Shown here in pieces: positions 26,594 to 34,571 of a DNA stretch of 53,882 nucleotides (positions are counted from its first letter, which is position 1; every line of letters starts with the position of its first letter). The stretch comes from Gemmatimonadaceae bacterium (GTDB taxonomy: Bacteria; Gemmatimonadota; Gemmatimonadetes; Gemmatimonadales; Gemmatimonadaceae): positions 1 through 53,882 of the forward strand of contig JACCWE010000169.1 in NCBI GenBank assembly GCA_013697785.1, given 5' to 3'. The notes beneath the pieces are model-generated. The model saw only the letters and a list, made by a program, of their open reading frames with translations, had not been told where the DNA came from and searched no databases. Made by a program: the position numbers and the translations under genes.

Positions 26594-27118
26594 GTGGGCC
26601 CCGTGATCACTCGCACACGTCCCCTTCGTCAGGCGGCCCTCGCCGTCGCGCTCGCCTCTGCCTGGCTCGTGGCGGACTGCGCGTGCAGCGAGCAGGCATC
26701 CGTGGCGTTACCGCGGGGCAGCGCGTGCGAGCGCGGGCTGCTGACCCCGGAGGATATTGCCGGCGTTCTCCGCGGCCCGATCATCGGCGCGCAGCGTCTG
26801 CCCGAAGATCGTGAGAGTTGCGCATTCACCACGCGCGGGCACTCCCGATTCGAGGTGACCCTTCGTCCTTCGCACGGCACGAAGACGGTCGACCGTTGGA
26901 TCGAAGGCGAGATGGTGCTCGAGGCGGTTCCGCTGCACGGCGTCGGCGATCGCGCGGCGTGGCAGCGCGACCTTCACGAGGTCATCGCCGAGAAGAACGA
27001 CGTGCTCTGCGACATCGCGGTGATGGGCACGGAGGGCGATTTCGTCGACAGCTCCGAGAACGTCCTGCAGCTCCGCATCGGAGACCTATGCAACAAGGTC
27101 TTCGGTACCGTGCACTGA
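26594..27118 (+). CDS. Secreted Cys-containing protein of unknown function
   Basis: About 174 residues, GTG start (26594; a second GTG at 26603 is an alternative). The N-terminus is a basic-then-hydrophobic signal (PLRQAALAVALASAWLV) followed by two closely spaced Cys (DCAC) that do not form a canonical lipobox. The mature part contains four more Cys and the segments LLTPEDIAGVLRGPIIGA and ESCAFTTRGHSRFEVTLRP, a layout reminiscent of secreted DUF3558-like proteins, though I cannot claim that family. It is divergent from the SARP-like regulator with 79 bp between starts. Confidence 0.6.
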   Translation: MGPVITRTRPLRQAALAVALASAWLVADCACSEQASVALPRGSACERGLLTPEDIAGVLRGPIIGAQRLPEDRESCAFTTRGHSRFEVTLRPSHGTKTVDRWIEGEMVLEAVPLHGVGDRAAWQRDLHEVIAEKNDVLCDIAVMGTEGDFVDSSENVLQLRIGDLCNKVFGTVH

Positions 27119-27142
27119 GCCGCAGGGCCTGCGACGCGCGAG

Positions 27143-28213
27143 CTACTCCGCCGCCACCGCAACCCTCGGCTGCTTGTAGGTGAACCGCTCCCCCTGATAG
27201 TTCCGGAAGATCACCTCGTCATCGGTGATGGATTCCACGTACTCGGGGAGGAGCGGCACCTTGCCGCCGCCGCCCGGAGCGTCGATGACGAAGTGCGGCA
27301 CCGCGAGCCCCGACGTCCATCCGCGGAGCGCCTGGATAATCTCGAGCCCAGTCTGGACCATCGTGCGGAAGTGCTCGCCGCCGGCCACCTGGTCCGCCAT
27401 GTAGATGTAGTACGGACGCACGCGCGCCTTTAGCAGCTCGTGCATCAGCTTCATCATGATCTTCGGATCGTCGTTGACGCCCTTGAGCAGCACTGTCTGG
27501 CAGCCCAGCACGACTCCGGCGCGCGAGAGCCGGTCGAGCGACGTGACCGCCGCCGGCGTGAGCTCGCTCGGATGATTGAAGTGCGTGTTCATGTAGATGG
27601 GATGATACTTCTGCACCATCTCGCAGAACTCCGGCGTAATACGCTCCGGCAAATGCGACGTTATCCGGCTGCCGATGCGGATGATCTCGATGTGCGGGAT
27701 CTCACGCAGCTTCTGCAGGATGTACTCGATGCGCCTGTCCGAGAGCATCATGGGGTCGCCGCCCGAGAGAATCACATCGCGGATCTCCGTATGTTCGGCC
27801 AGATAGGCGAAGGCCGAATCGTACTGGTTGAGCGGGATCTTCTCGGGATCACCGACCTTCCGCCGCCGCGTGCAGAAGCGGCAGTACGACGCGCACACCG
27901 GGCTCACGAGGAAGAGCGCGCGGTCAGGATATCTGTGAGTGATGTTCGGCACCGGCGAGTCGCCGTCCTCGTCGAGCGAGTCGACGACGCCGTCCACGAT
28001 GTCCAGCTCGCGGATCGTCGGCACGTACTGATTCCACATCGCGTCGCCGACTTCCTTGATCTGGTCGAGCGCGGCTGGAGTGATGCGGACCTGAAAGCCA
28101 TCGAACGCCGGCCGCAGCGCCTCGACGTCGATCACGTCGTGGCCGAACTTCTCGGCCAGCTTCTCGAGCGTGTCCACGCTGCCTTCGCGCAGAATCGTCT
28201 GCCACTCACTCAC
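27143..28213 (-). CDS. kamA: Lysine 2,3-aminomutase (KamA family radical SAM enzyme)
   Basis: A 356-residue radical SAM enzyme that would move the alpha-amino group of L-lysine to carbon 3, giving beta-lysine, using PLP and S-adenosylmethionine. The iron-sulfur motif is Cys107-x3-Cys111-x2-Cys114 (VCASYCRFCTRRRK); SGGDPMMLSD follows; the PLP lysine is Lys318 in DAPGGGGKVP. Asp274 (YMADQ) and Asp311 (DAPGGGG) match by eye the two Asp that bind the lysine side chain in clostridial KamA and that glutamate 2,3-aminomutase lacks, so lysine is the likely substrate. GTG 28213 overlaps the stop of the GNAT gene. The operon context argues for beta-lysine used in a small product rather than EF-P modification. 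Confidence 0.9.
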   Translation of the reverse strand: MSEWQTILREGSVDTLEKLAEKFGHDVIDVEALRPAFDGFQVRITPAALDQIKEVGDAMWNQYVPTIRELDIVDGVVDSLDEDGDSPVPNITHRYPDRALFLVSPVCASYCRFCTRRRKVGDPEKIPLNQYDSAFAYLAEHTEIRDVILSGGDPMMLSDRRIEYILQKLREIPHIEIIRIGSRITSHLPERITPEFCEMVQKYHPIYMNTHFNHPSELTPAAVTSLDRLSRAGVVLGCQTVLLKGVNDDPKIMMKLMHELLKARVRPYYIYMADQVAGGEHFRTMVQTGLEIIQALRGWTSGLAVPHFVIDAPGGGGKVPLLPEYVESITDDEVIFRNYQGERFTYKQPRVAVAAE

Positions 28214-28725
28214 GGCGTCTCCTCGCCGGCGCGCACCGCCAGCTGCTTCGAGAAAATCACGCGATCGTCGTCCACTGCATAAAACCCGGCCACGCGGGCG
28301 CGTTCCACGTATCCGCCACGCTCGTAGAACTCGCGCGTCTGCGCGTACGCATCGCGCGACGACGTCTCGGCCACGAGCAGTCGCGCACCACGGCCGCGGA
28401 GCAGCTCCTCGACCGCGCGCATCATCGCGCTACCGTAGCCACCGCCGTGCGCACGCGGATCGACGGCGATCCAGTAGAGGTCGTAGCCGCCGTCGGTGCC
28501 GGGAGTCGGACCCCAGCACGCGTAGCCCTGAAGCGTGCTGTGCTCGTCGAACACTCCCAGCAGCTCGTAGCTCTCCGCGCTCTGCATCCCTTCGTCGAAG
28601 AGCTCGAGCGCGACGTCGATCTCGGAGGGAGCGAAGACGCCCGTCGCTTCGAGAATCTCGACGAGGCGCTCGCGATGGTGCGACGCGAGCGGACCAACGA
28701 GCCGGGGCAGCCGCCCGGCGCTCAT
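28210..28725 (-). CDS. GNAT-family N-acetyltransferase
   Basis: A 171-residue GNAT protein. The acetyl-CoA site is in IAVDPRAHGGGYGSAMMRAV (the Q/R-x-x-G-x-G/A motif as HGGGYGSAM), and the C-terminal part has the usual Asp/Tyr-rich strand-helix (SRDAYAQTREFYERGGY). It sits 8 bp after an ATP-grasp gene and overlaps the lysine 2,3-aminomutase start. Together with KamA this recalls the AblA-AblB route to N-epsilon-acetyl-beta-lysine, but AblB-type enzymes are clearly longer, so it is not an obvious AblB. It may acetylate beta-lysine or the dipeptide made by the neighbouring ligases. Confidence 0.82.
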   Translation of the reverse strand: MSAGRLPRLVGPLASHHRERLVEILEATGVFAPSEIDVALELFDEGMQSAESYELLGVFDEHSTLQGYACWGPTPGTDGGYDLYWIAVDPRAHGGGYGSAMMRAVEELLRGRGARLLVAETSSRDAYAQTREFYERGGYVERARVAGFYAVDDDRVIFSKQLAVRAGEETP

Positions 28726-28733
28726 GGTGCCGC

Positions 28734-29795
28734 TCAGCTTTGCCCGACGGCGAACAGCTCGAGGGCCGCGCCCTGCTCTTCGACCATGACGCCGGAAAGC
28801 CGCTGGGCGAGCACCCACCGGTCGGCGGTAGATGGACGCTCGCGGTGCAGTCCGCGCTCGCAGATCGCGCGAACGAGTGCGCCGTAGTCGAGCCCCTCGA
28901 CGCCGGCCATGCGCGCGAGCCCCGCGTCCGGCGAGATGTCGGGATTCGAGTTCACCTCGAGGATCCACGGCTTCCCCGCACGATCGATGCGGAAGTCGAC
29001 GCGGCCGTAGCCGTCGCCGCCGACGACCTGCCATGCCTGGAGCGCGATGCGCTGAAGCTCCTCGGTGAGATCGGGCGACAGATTCGCCGGACACTGCGGC
29101 TGCGCCCCGGTGTCCTCATCGCTCCCCGTCGCCCACTTCGAGCGGTACGACACGATGCGCCACATTCCCTTGGGCATCGCGTCGAACTGAATCTCGGATA
29201 CGGGGAGCACGGTGTCGCCGACGATGCCGACGTTCACCTCGCGGCCGTCGATGTAGCGCTGGACGATCACCTCATCCCACCGCTCGTGCATCGAGGCGAC
29301 GCGCTCGGCCAGCGCACGCGCGGTGCGCACCACCGAGCGCTGCTCGACGCCCACCGAAGCATCCTCGGCGGCCGGCTTGCAGATCGCCGGGAAGCCGACA
29401 GCAGGGATCGGATCGCCGCGCCGTACGATTGCGAAGCGTGGAATCGGCAGACGGCAGCGATCGAGGATCGCGTTTACGACGTGCTTGCGGAGGCACAGCG
29501 AGGTGGTCCACGACGAGCTGCCCGTGAACGGAATGCCGAGCACCTCGAGCGCCGAGATGACTGTGGGCTCGAGCTCGGCCACGCCGTCGATGCCTTCGCA
29601 GAGATTGAAGGCGACGTCGCACTTGGTGCGGCGCGTGCGCTCGATCCACCGGCCATCTGTGTTCACCGGAACGCGCACGACCTTGTTCCCCTCGGCTTCG
29701 AGCACGGCCTCGACGGCCTCGACGGTCTCGAGGATGGCCAGGTCAGGCGTCTTGCCGAGCGCTGATGCGCCGTCGAATAAGAGAGCAATTTTCAT
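28734..29795 (-). CDS. ATP-grasp ligase, D-Ala-D-Ala ligase-like (first of two)
   Basis: A 353-residue ATP-grasp enzyme of the Ddl fold. Landmarks: VAFNLCEGIDGVAELEPTVI and IPFTGSSSWTTSLCLRKHVV, the ATP-binding Lys in FPAICKPAAEDASVGV (residues 135-150), IVQRYIDGREVNVGIVGD, and the metal-binding Glu280/Asn282 in WILEVNSNPD. Such enzymes form a peptide bond through an acyl-phosphate. It differs from true D-Ala-D-Ala ligases around the last motif (NSNPDISPDAG rather than N-T-x-P-G-M-T), so another amino acid pair is likely. It lies between a second ATP-grasp gene and the GNAT-kamA pair in one operon. Confidence 0.85.
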   Translation of the reverse strand: MKIALLFDGASALGKTPDLAILETVEAVEAVLEAEGNKVVRVPVNTDGRWIERTRRTKCDVAFNLCEGIDGVAELEPTVISALEVLGIPFTGSSSWTTSLCLRKHVVNAILDRCRLPIPRFAIVRRGDPIPAVGFPAICKPAAEDASVGVEQRSVVRTARALAERVASMHERWDEVIVQRYIDGREVNVGIVGDTVLPVSEIQFDAMPKGMWRIVSYRSKWATGSDEDTGAQPQCPANLSPDLTEELQRIALQAWQVVGGDGYGRVDFRIDRAGKPWILEVNSNPDISPDAGLARMAGVEGLDYGALVRAICERGLHRERPSTADRWVLAQRLSGVMVEEQGAALELFAVGQS

Positions 29796-29852
29796 TTACG
29801 TCCCCGCCTCGTGGTGGGCGACGCGCGAAATCCGGAGCGAAGCTTCGCGCGA

Positions 29853-31076
29853 TCAGCCCAACGCCGCTGTGCGTCGCACTCGACGCGCAGCCTTTCCCGA
29901 CAGGGTGATCCCCTGTCGCTCCGCGGCGAAACGCAGGGAGCGCTGGATGAGCTCATCGTAGCTCAATCCGGCTGCCCGCGCCGCTTTGGGAAAGCACGAG
30001 TTGTCCTCGGGACGGGGAAGGATTCCCGGAAGGGGATTCACTTCCACCACGTTCGGCACGCCGGCGGCATCGAGACGCACATCGATGCGCGACCAATCGC
30101 GGCAGCCGAGAACCTGGTAGGCGGAGAGCACGACCTCTTCGATCCTGCTCCGCAGCACCTCATCGATCCTCGCAGGGCACTCAAAAATCTGCAACGGGTG
30201 GCTGCGATCGTCCCACAGCCACTTGGCTTCGAAGCCATACACCGGAAGCGCGCCCGGCGGCAGAGCATCGAAGTTCATCGCGACGATCGGCAACACGTGC
30301 GCGCCGTCGCCATTCCCCATCACCGCGCAGGTGAACTCGCGGCCCGGGAGATATTCCTCCACGAGCACGGGTTGCGCGTACCGCTCGAGGAGGAACGCAG
30401 TCTGTACCTGCGCTTCGCTCACCGTGCGGCAATAGTTGTCTTCCGTGATTCCCTTGGACGAGCCTTCGTGCACCGGCTTCACGAACAGCGGAAGGCGAAG
30501 GCGCGTGCTGCCACTCTTCGTCCTGCGCGTGGTGAGGCGGTCGAGCATCGCGGGGATCTCGGCGGCGTTCCGGATGAGCGCGAAGGGCGCCGTCGGTACG
30601 CCGTGGTACGCCAGAAACTCTTTCGCGCGCGCCTTGTCGAGGCACAGCGACAGAGAGAATGGATCGGATCCCGAATACGGAATGCCGAAGAATTCGCAAA
30701 TTGCGGGAACGTGGGCTTCGCGATTCACGCCGCCCATTCCTTCCGCGATGTTGTAGACGATGTCCGGTTGCGTTGCTCGAAGGCGCTCGGGGAAATCTGC
30801 GTTCGCCTCGAGGCGGACTACTTCGCCGAGGGCGCCGAGTGCATTGGCGACGGCATTGATGGTCTCGGCGCTATCCCACTCCGCGAACTCATCGTCGACT
30901 TCGGCCGCGGCGACGCCGCCGGCCCGCGAGGACGCCGCGGCATCCGCGGCGCTCGCCCAAGCGGTTGAGGCGATACTGGGAGGCTCTTCGTCGGGACGCG
31001 CACCCGCGGCGCCGTCCTCGAGACGAAGAGCAGGTACTTCAGGCTTCTGATTGTACGCGAACCCGATACGTGTCAT
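29853..31076 (-). CDS. ATP-grasp ligase, D-Ala-D-Ala ligase-like (second of two)
   Basis: About 407 residues. The N-terminal domain is interrupted by an Ala/Ser-rich stretch at residues 22-60. Then come the Ddl-like elements: DIVYNIAEGMGGVNREAHV, IPYSGSDPFSLSLCLDK, the ATP-binding Lys in PLFVKPVHEGSSKGI (about 200-210), LVEEYLPGREFTCAVMG, and VVEVNPLPGILPRPEDNS. It is related to, but clearly different from, the ligase downstream, so the two probably catalyse different bonds or use different amino acids. ATG 31076 (MTRIGFAYN) fits the family start better than the longer frame. It is the first gene of the four-gene operon; a 213-bp, locally more A+T-rich leader precedes it. Confidence 0.85.
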   Translation of the reverse strand: MTRIGFAYNQKPEVPALRLEDGAAGARPDEEPPSIASTAWASAADAAASSRAGGVAAAEVDDEFAEWDSAETINAVANALGALGEVVRLEANADFPERLRATQPDIVYNIAEGMGGVNREAHVPAICEFFGIPYSGSDPFSLSLCLDKARAKEFLAYHGVPTAPFALIRNAAEIPAMLDRLTTRRTKSGSTRLRLPLFVKPVHEGSSKGITEDNYCRTVSEAQVQTAFLLERYAQPVLVEEYLPGREFTCAVMGNGDGAHVLPIVAMNFDALPPGALPVYGFEAKWLWDDRSHPLQIFECPARIDEVLRSRIEEVVLSAYQVLGCRDWSRIDVRLDAAGVPNVVEVNPLPGILPRPEDNSCFPKAARAAGLSYDELIQRSLRFAAERQGITLSGKAARRVRRTAALG

Positions 31077-31287
31077 CCGATCCTGCTTGAGGTCAGACAA
31101 TTCCGGTCGCACACTCGCCGCCAGCCGACTCGCGCGCACTGCTCTTTTGATTGACGCGCAACTCGCTCGAATCGTTCACTTTCGTTGCTCCAACCAAGAG
31201 CAAGTGTGAGACCGACATCGAAGGTGCGAGCAAAATAAGAGTCGATGAAATGCAGCGCAATGATTTTTTGTTCACGCACCGACTTTA

Positions 31288-31304
31288 TTTCACACTTTGT
31301 GAAA
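31288..31304. promoter_or_regulatory. Palindrome TTTCACA-CTT-TGTGAAA at the end of thyX
   Basis: Perfect 7-bp arms with a 3-base centre overlap the thyX stop codon. Read on the minus strand the hairpin is followed by TAAAGTC. It may be a weak terminator for thyX or an operator for the ligase-kamA operon downstream; the A+T-rich context is unusual for this DNA. Confidence 0.35.
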
Positions 31305-32039
31305 GCTGACTCTCGCTGCCTCGCGCCGATCGTCGCCGACGTAGATCTCGAAGTCGGAAAAGAAGCCCGGTGCCTCCTCGGCGAGCCGTCGCAGCGTCGC
31401 TACCGCCAGCCGCCGAATCTCCAGCTCCGCGCCCTCACTCGATCTGAGCTCGAGCATTGTCCGCCAGGCGCGGGCGTTCGCCGTCACCACGATCTTCGTC
31501 TCCGTGGAGTTCGGCAGCACGCCGCGCGCGGCCTCACGCGCCATTTTCCGCCGATGGACTTTGTCCGCGACCCAGGAGTAACGCTCCATCAGCTGCTCGA
31601 CGAGCGCGATGTAGCTCGTGAGCGCGCCGTCCACCTGGCTGCGCCACGCGCCCTCGAGCGCCTCGTCGCCCGCCACCGCCGGCGGCACGACGAAGCTCGC
31701 GTCCTTCTCGTCGACGTATCGCTGCGACAGCTGCGAGTAGGCGAAGCCCGCCCGGTGGCGCACCAGCTCGTGCGTGAGCGAGCGACTCACGCCCTCGAAG
31801 AGCAGCGAGTAGTTCGCGTGCTCGAGAACGCTCCCGTGCCCCTGCTTCTTGATGTTCTGCAGATAATCCCGCGTCGTGCGCCCCGCCGGATTCTTCTGAC
31901 TCATGTAGCAGAGTCGTCCCGCAAACTCGGCCAGCTGCTCGCCGGCGGTGCTCTCGCCGAGCCAGGCGACGCCAAGGTGCTCGGGTGTGGTGAAGGTCGG
32001 CTTCGCGAGAAGGGTGATGCGCGGCTCGTAGTAGTACAC
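31290..32039 (-). CDS. thyX: Flavin-dependent thymidylate synthase ThyX
   Basis: A 249-residue ThyX, converting dUMP to dTMP with FAD and methylene-tetrahydrofolate. The signature region is ELVRHRAGFAYSQLSQRYV (RHR at 94-96), preceded by LEHANYSLLFEGVSRSLTHE and followed by GVLPNSTETKIVVTANARAW. Compared with the usual RHR-x7-S motif, one more residue lies between RHR and the Ser of LSQRY. GTG 32039 is supported by GGAG five bases upstream; the much longer open frame is antisense to nothing useful and unlike the family. It follows the FAD-linked oxidase gene by 26 bp. Confidence 0.92.
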   Translation of the reverse strand: MYYYEPRITLLAKPTFTTPEHLGVAWLGESTAGEQLAEFAGRLCYMSQKNPAGRTTRDYLQNIKKQGHGSVLEHANYSLLFEGVSRSLTHELVRHRAGFAYSQLSQRYVDEKDASFVVPPAVAGDEALEGAWRSQVDGALTSYIALVEQLMERYSWVADKVHRRKMAREAARGVLPNSTETKIVVTANARAWRTMLELRSSEGAELEIRRLAVATLRRLAEEAPGFFSDFEIYVGDDRREAARVSFHKV

Positions 32040-32065
32040 GGATCTCCAGAGGTTGGCTGAGCGGC

Positions 32066-33751
32066 TCAGCTGTCGCCGATCATCGAGAGTCGATAGCTGC
32101 TCCACGCGCGGTCGCGCTCGATTCGGTCGAGCGCTTCCCGGGCATCGAGCGGAAGCTGCGGGAGGGTCGGGTCGTACTTCACATCGCCGATCGGTTGTCC
32201 AGCGCCGTTGGGCACCTTCACGCCGGGGTTGAAAATATTTTGCGGATCGAAGGCGTGCTTCACCTGCGCGAACAGCGCTACGGAGCGTGCGTCCCACACC
32301 CGCTCGAGCAGCGGTGTCCGCAGCCGGCCGTCGCCGTGCTCGCCCGCGATCGTCCCGCCAAGCTGCGCCGCGAGCGACGTCACCTCGTCGAGGATCGAGC
32401 GAACCGTGTTGCGCCAGTCGATGCGACGCACGTCGATGAGAGGATTCACGTGCACGTGCGAGTCGCCGGCATGTCCGAAGATGACGCCCTTCACCTCGTG
32501 GCGCGCGAGTATCTCGCGAACGCCACGGACGTACTGCGGGAGCTTCTCCGGCGGCATCGCGGCGTCCTCGATGAACTGCATCGATTTGAGCGAGGGCGAC
32601 AGCCGGTTGAGGATCGGGCTGGCGGCGTGGCGCAGCGCCCAGAGGCGGGCTTCGTCCTCCGAGTTGAGTGCGACGCTCACCCTTGTTGCGCCGCATGCGA
32701 TCATCGCCTGCTCCATCAGCGTCGCCGCCCCCGCGGCGGCGTTCGCGTCTCCCGCCTCGATCTCGATCAGGAGCACGGCCTCGCTCGAGCCGTCGATTGC
32801 GACGAGCGCAGGCCCAGTCCGCGCGACATCGATGAAGGTTCGGTCGAGGAGCTCGCAGGCGCTCGCGCCGCCGACTCTCGCGCGCGCCGCACCATCCACC
32901 GCCTGCTCGAGCGTCGGGAACTCCGCGACGAGGGAGCTCGTCGCGCCGGGGAGCGAGGTGAGCGAGAGCTCGATGCCAACGAAGAGTGCGAGCGTCCCCT
33001 CGCTGCCGATCAGCAGCTCGAGCAGCTCGCCACTTCGTGCATAGTCGGCCAGCGCGTATCCCGACGAATCCTTACGCACACCCGGATGCGACCGCAGGCG
33101 CGCGGGTGAAGCGAGGATGGCCGAGTGCGCGCTGGCGAGGAAGCGGTCGACGGCGGGGACATCGGGGAGCGGCGCGCCGCGCTGGATCAGTGCGCGCGAG
33201 CCGTCGCTGAAGATGCAGTCGAGCGCCGTCACCCACGCGCGCGTCGCGCCGTAGCGCAGCGTGTGCGCGCCAGCGGCGTTCGTCGCCGCCATTCCGCCAA
33301 TCGTGCAAAATGCGCCACTCGACGGATCGACGGGGAATCTGAGCTGCTGCGCTCGCGCGCGCTCATTCACCGCGCCGCGCACCGCACCCGGCCCCACCAT
33401 CACGCGCCGGCGGCCGGTGTCGATCATTCCAATCGAATCGAGACGACTGAGGTCGACGATGACTCCCGGGCCAACCGCACCGCCCGCCATCCCGCTCCCC
33501 GAGCCGCGCGCGATCAGTGCCGTTCCGCTCGACGCGGCCCAGCGCACGAGCGCCGCAACGTCGTCCGCGTCTGCAGGGACCGCCACCGCCGCCGGCAGCA
33601 CGCGCGCGATGCCTGCGCCCTCGGCATACACGGCTCGCGCCGAGTCGTCGTCGCGGAAAACGCCGCGAAATCCGTCAGGCTTCACGCTGGCCACATTGGC
33701 GAGTCCAGCCGCCGTTGACAAGGCACTCGCGATCCCGTCATCATCCAGCAT
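32066..33751 (-). CDS. FAD-linked oxidase, GlcD/D-lactate dehydrogenase type
   Basis: About 561 residues. The PCMH-type FAD-binding domain is clear (VAVPADADDVAALVRWAAS, then LIARGSGSGMAGGAV and the long FCTIGGMAATNAAGAHTLRYG), followed by the GlcD-type C-terminal domain (VIFGHAGDSHVHVNPLID and GTIAGEHGDGRLRTPLLERV). Such enzymes oxidise 2-hydroxy acids such as glycolate or lactate and pass electrons to quinone or cytochrome. Only the flavin subunit is present; no iron-sulfur partner (GlcF-like) lies nearby. The ATG at 33751 shares CATG with the start of the divergent DUF116 gene, so neither has room for a private promoter unless one start lies further in. Confidence 0.87.
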   Translation of the reverse strand: MLDDDGIASALSTAAGLANVASVKPDGFRGVFRDDDSARAVYAEGAGIARVLPAAVAVPADADDVAALVRWAASSGTALIARGSGSGMAGGAVGPGVIVDLSRLDSIGMIDTGRRRVMVGPGAVRGAVNERARAQQLRFPVDPSSGAFCTIGGMAATNAAGAHTLRYGATRAWVTALDCIFSDGSRALIQRGAPLPDVPAVDRFLASAHSAILASPARLRSHPGVRKDSSGYALADYARSGELLELLIGSEGTLALFVGIELSLTSLPGATSSLVAEFPTLEQAVDGAARARVGGASACELLDRTFIDVARTGPALVAIDGSSEAVLLIEIEAGDANAAAGAATLMEQAMIACGATRVSVALNSEDEARLWALRHAASPILNRLSPSLKSMQFIEDAAMPPEKLPQYVRGVREILARHEVKGVIFGHAGDSHVHVNPLIDVRRIDWRNTVRSILDEVTSLAAQLGGTIAGEHGDGRLRTPLLERVWDARSVALFAQVKHAFDPQNIFNPGVKVPNGAGQPIGDVKYDPTLPQLPLDAREALDRIERDRAWSSYRLSMIGDS

Positions 33752-34571
33752 GGAGAGCGAGGTACCGCTGCGGCAGGTCGGACCGCTGATCAAGATCGAA
33801 ACAGACCGGCGGCTCGGACACGAATGGGACGAATGGGATGGCGGCGCGCTCGACAACGGTGGCGACTTCACGTCGCCCACGCGCCTCTACTTCGGCTTCA
33901 CGGCCGTCGGCATCATTCTCGTCTCGATCCTCGCAGCCGCGGCCGTCTATCTGCTCGCGCCGCGACTCGCCTTTCTCTCGCGACGACTTCCCGCCGCCCT
34001 CTATATAACTATCGCGGCCTTCGTCGCGATCTCGCTCGCCTGGCTCACGCTGCTCGCGCTCTCCGTCTGGACGGGACGCGCGCTCCTCCCCGAAAAGCTT
34101 GCCGAGCGCGGATTGCTGCTTCGCACACTCAATCTCGCGTGGCGAGTGGGCGAGCTGTTCGGCGTGAAGCGCGACTGGACCGACCACGCGAGCGTCGCGG
34201 TCTACAACGATCTCGCCCTGGCGCGCGAGCGGCGCGTGAATCCCTCCGAGCTCCTCATCCTCATCCCGCGCTGCCTCTCGCGCGAGGCGCTCGACGGCGT
34301 GCTCGGCATCGCCAAGCTGTACGGCGTGTCCGCCTTCGTTGCGACGAGAGGACAGCTCGCGCGACGCGTCATCCGCGAGCGGCGCCCGAAGGCCGTGGTC
34401 GCGGTCGCGTGCGAGCGCGATCTCGTGAGCGGGCTTCACGACGTCGCCGGCCGCGTGCCGGTGCTGGGGCTGCCGATGACGCTCCCCAACGGTCCGTGCA
34501 AGGACGCCGCCCTCGATCTGGTGCGAATGGATGAGTTTGTCCGGAAGTATCTCGTGAAAAAGGGCGCCTAG
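33750..34571 (+). CDS. DUF116 family membrane protein
   Basis: A 273-residue protein with two adjacent membrane helices (VGIILVSILAAAAVYLLA and LYITIAAFVAISLAWLTLLAL) and a C-terminal domain matching DUF116: LILIPRCLSREALDGVLGIA, PKAVVAVACERDLVSGLHDV, VPVLGLPMTLPNGPCKDAAL. As I recall the family, several more Cys usually occur in the middle of the domain; here only three are seen (PRC, ACE, GPC). Function unknown. The start overlaps head-to-head with the FAD-linked oxidase start, and its TAG stop overlaps that of the convergent dehydrogenase gene in the tetranucleotide CTAG. Confidence 0.75.
   Translation: MESEVPLRQVGPLIKIETDRRLGHEWDEWDGGALDNGGDFTSPTRLYFGFTAVGIILVSILAAAAVYLLAPRLAFLSRRLPAALYITIAAFVAISLAWLTLLALSVWTGRALLPEKLAERGLLLRTLNLAWRVGELFGVKRDWTDHASVAVYNDLALARERRVNPSELLILIPRCLSREALDGVLGIAKLYGVSAFVATRGQLARRVIRERRPKAVVAVACERDLVSGLHDVAGRVPVLGLPMTLPNGPCKDAALDLVRMDEFVRKYLVKKGA

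Noticed and set aside
27143-28213. Reading the aminomutase as EpmB for elongation factor P
   Set aside because: No EpmA or efp gene is near, and the operon partners are ligases and an acetyltransferase; it cannot be ruled out from the window alone.
27143-28725. Reading KamA plus GNAT as a plain AblA-AblB osmolyte pair
   Set aside because: The GNAT has 171 residues, far shorter than AblB-type beta-lysine acetyltransferases, and two ATP-grasp ligases share the operon.
31073-31279. Minus-strand frame of 68 codons in the leader of the ATP-grasp operon
   Set aside because: It overlaps the well-supported start at 31076, has no ribosome site and no domain; a leader peptide cannot be excluded but is not supported.
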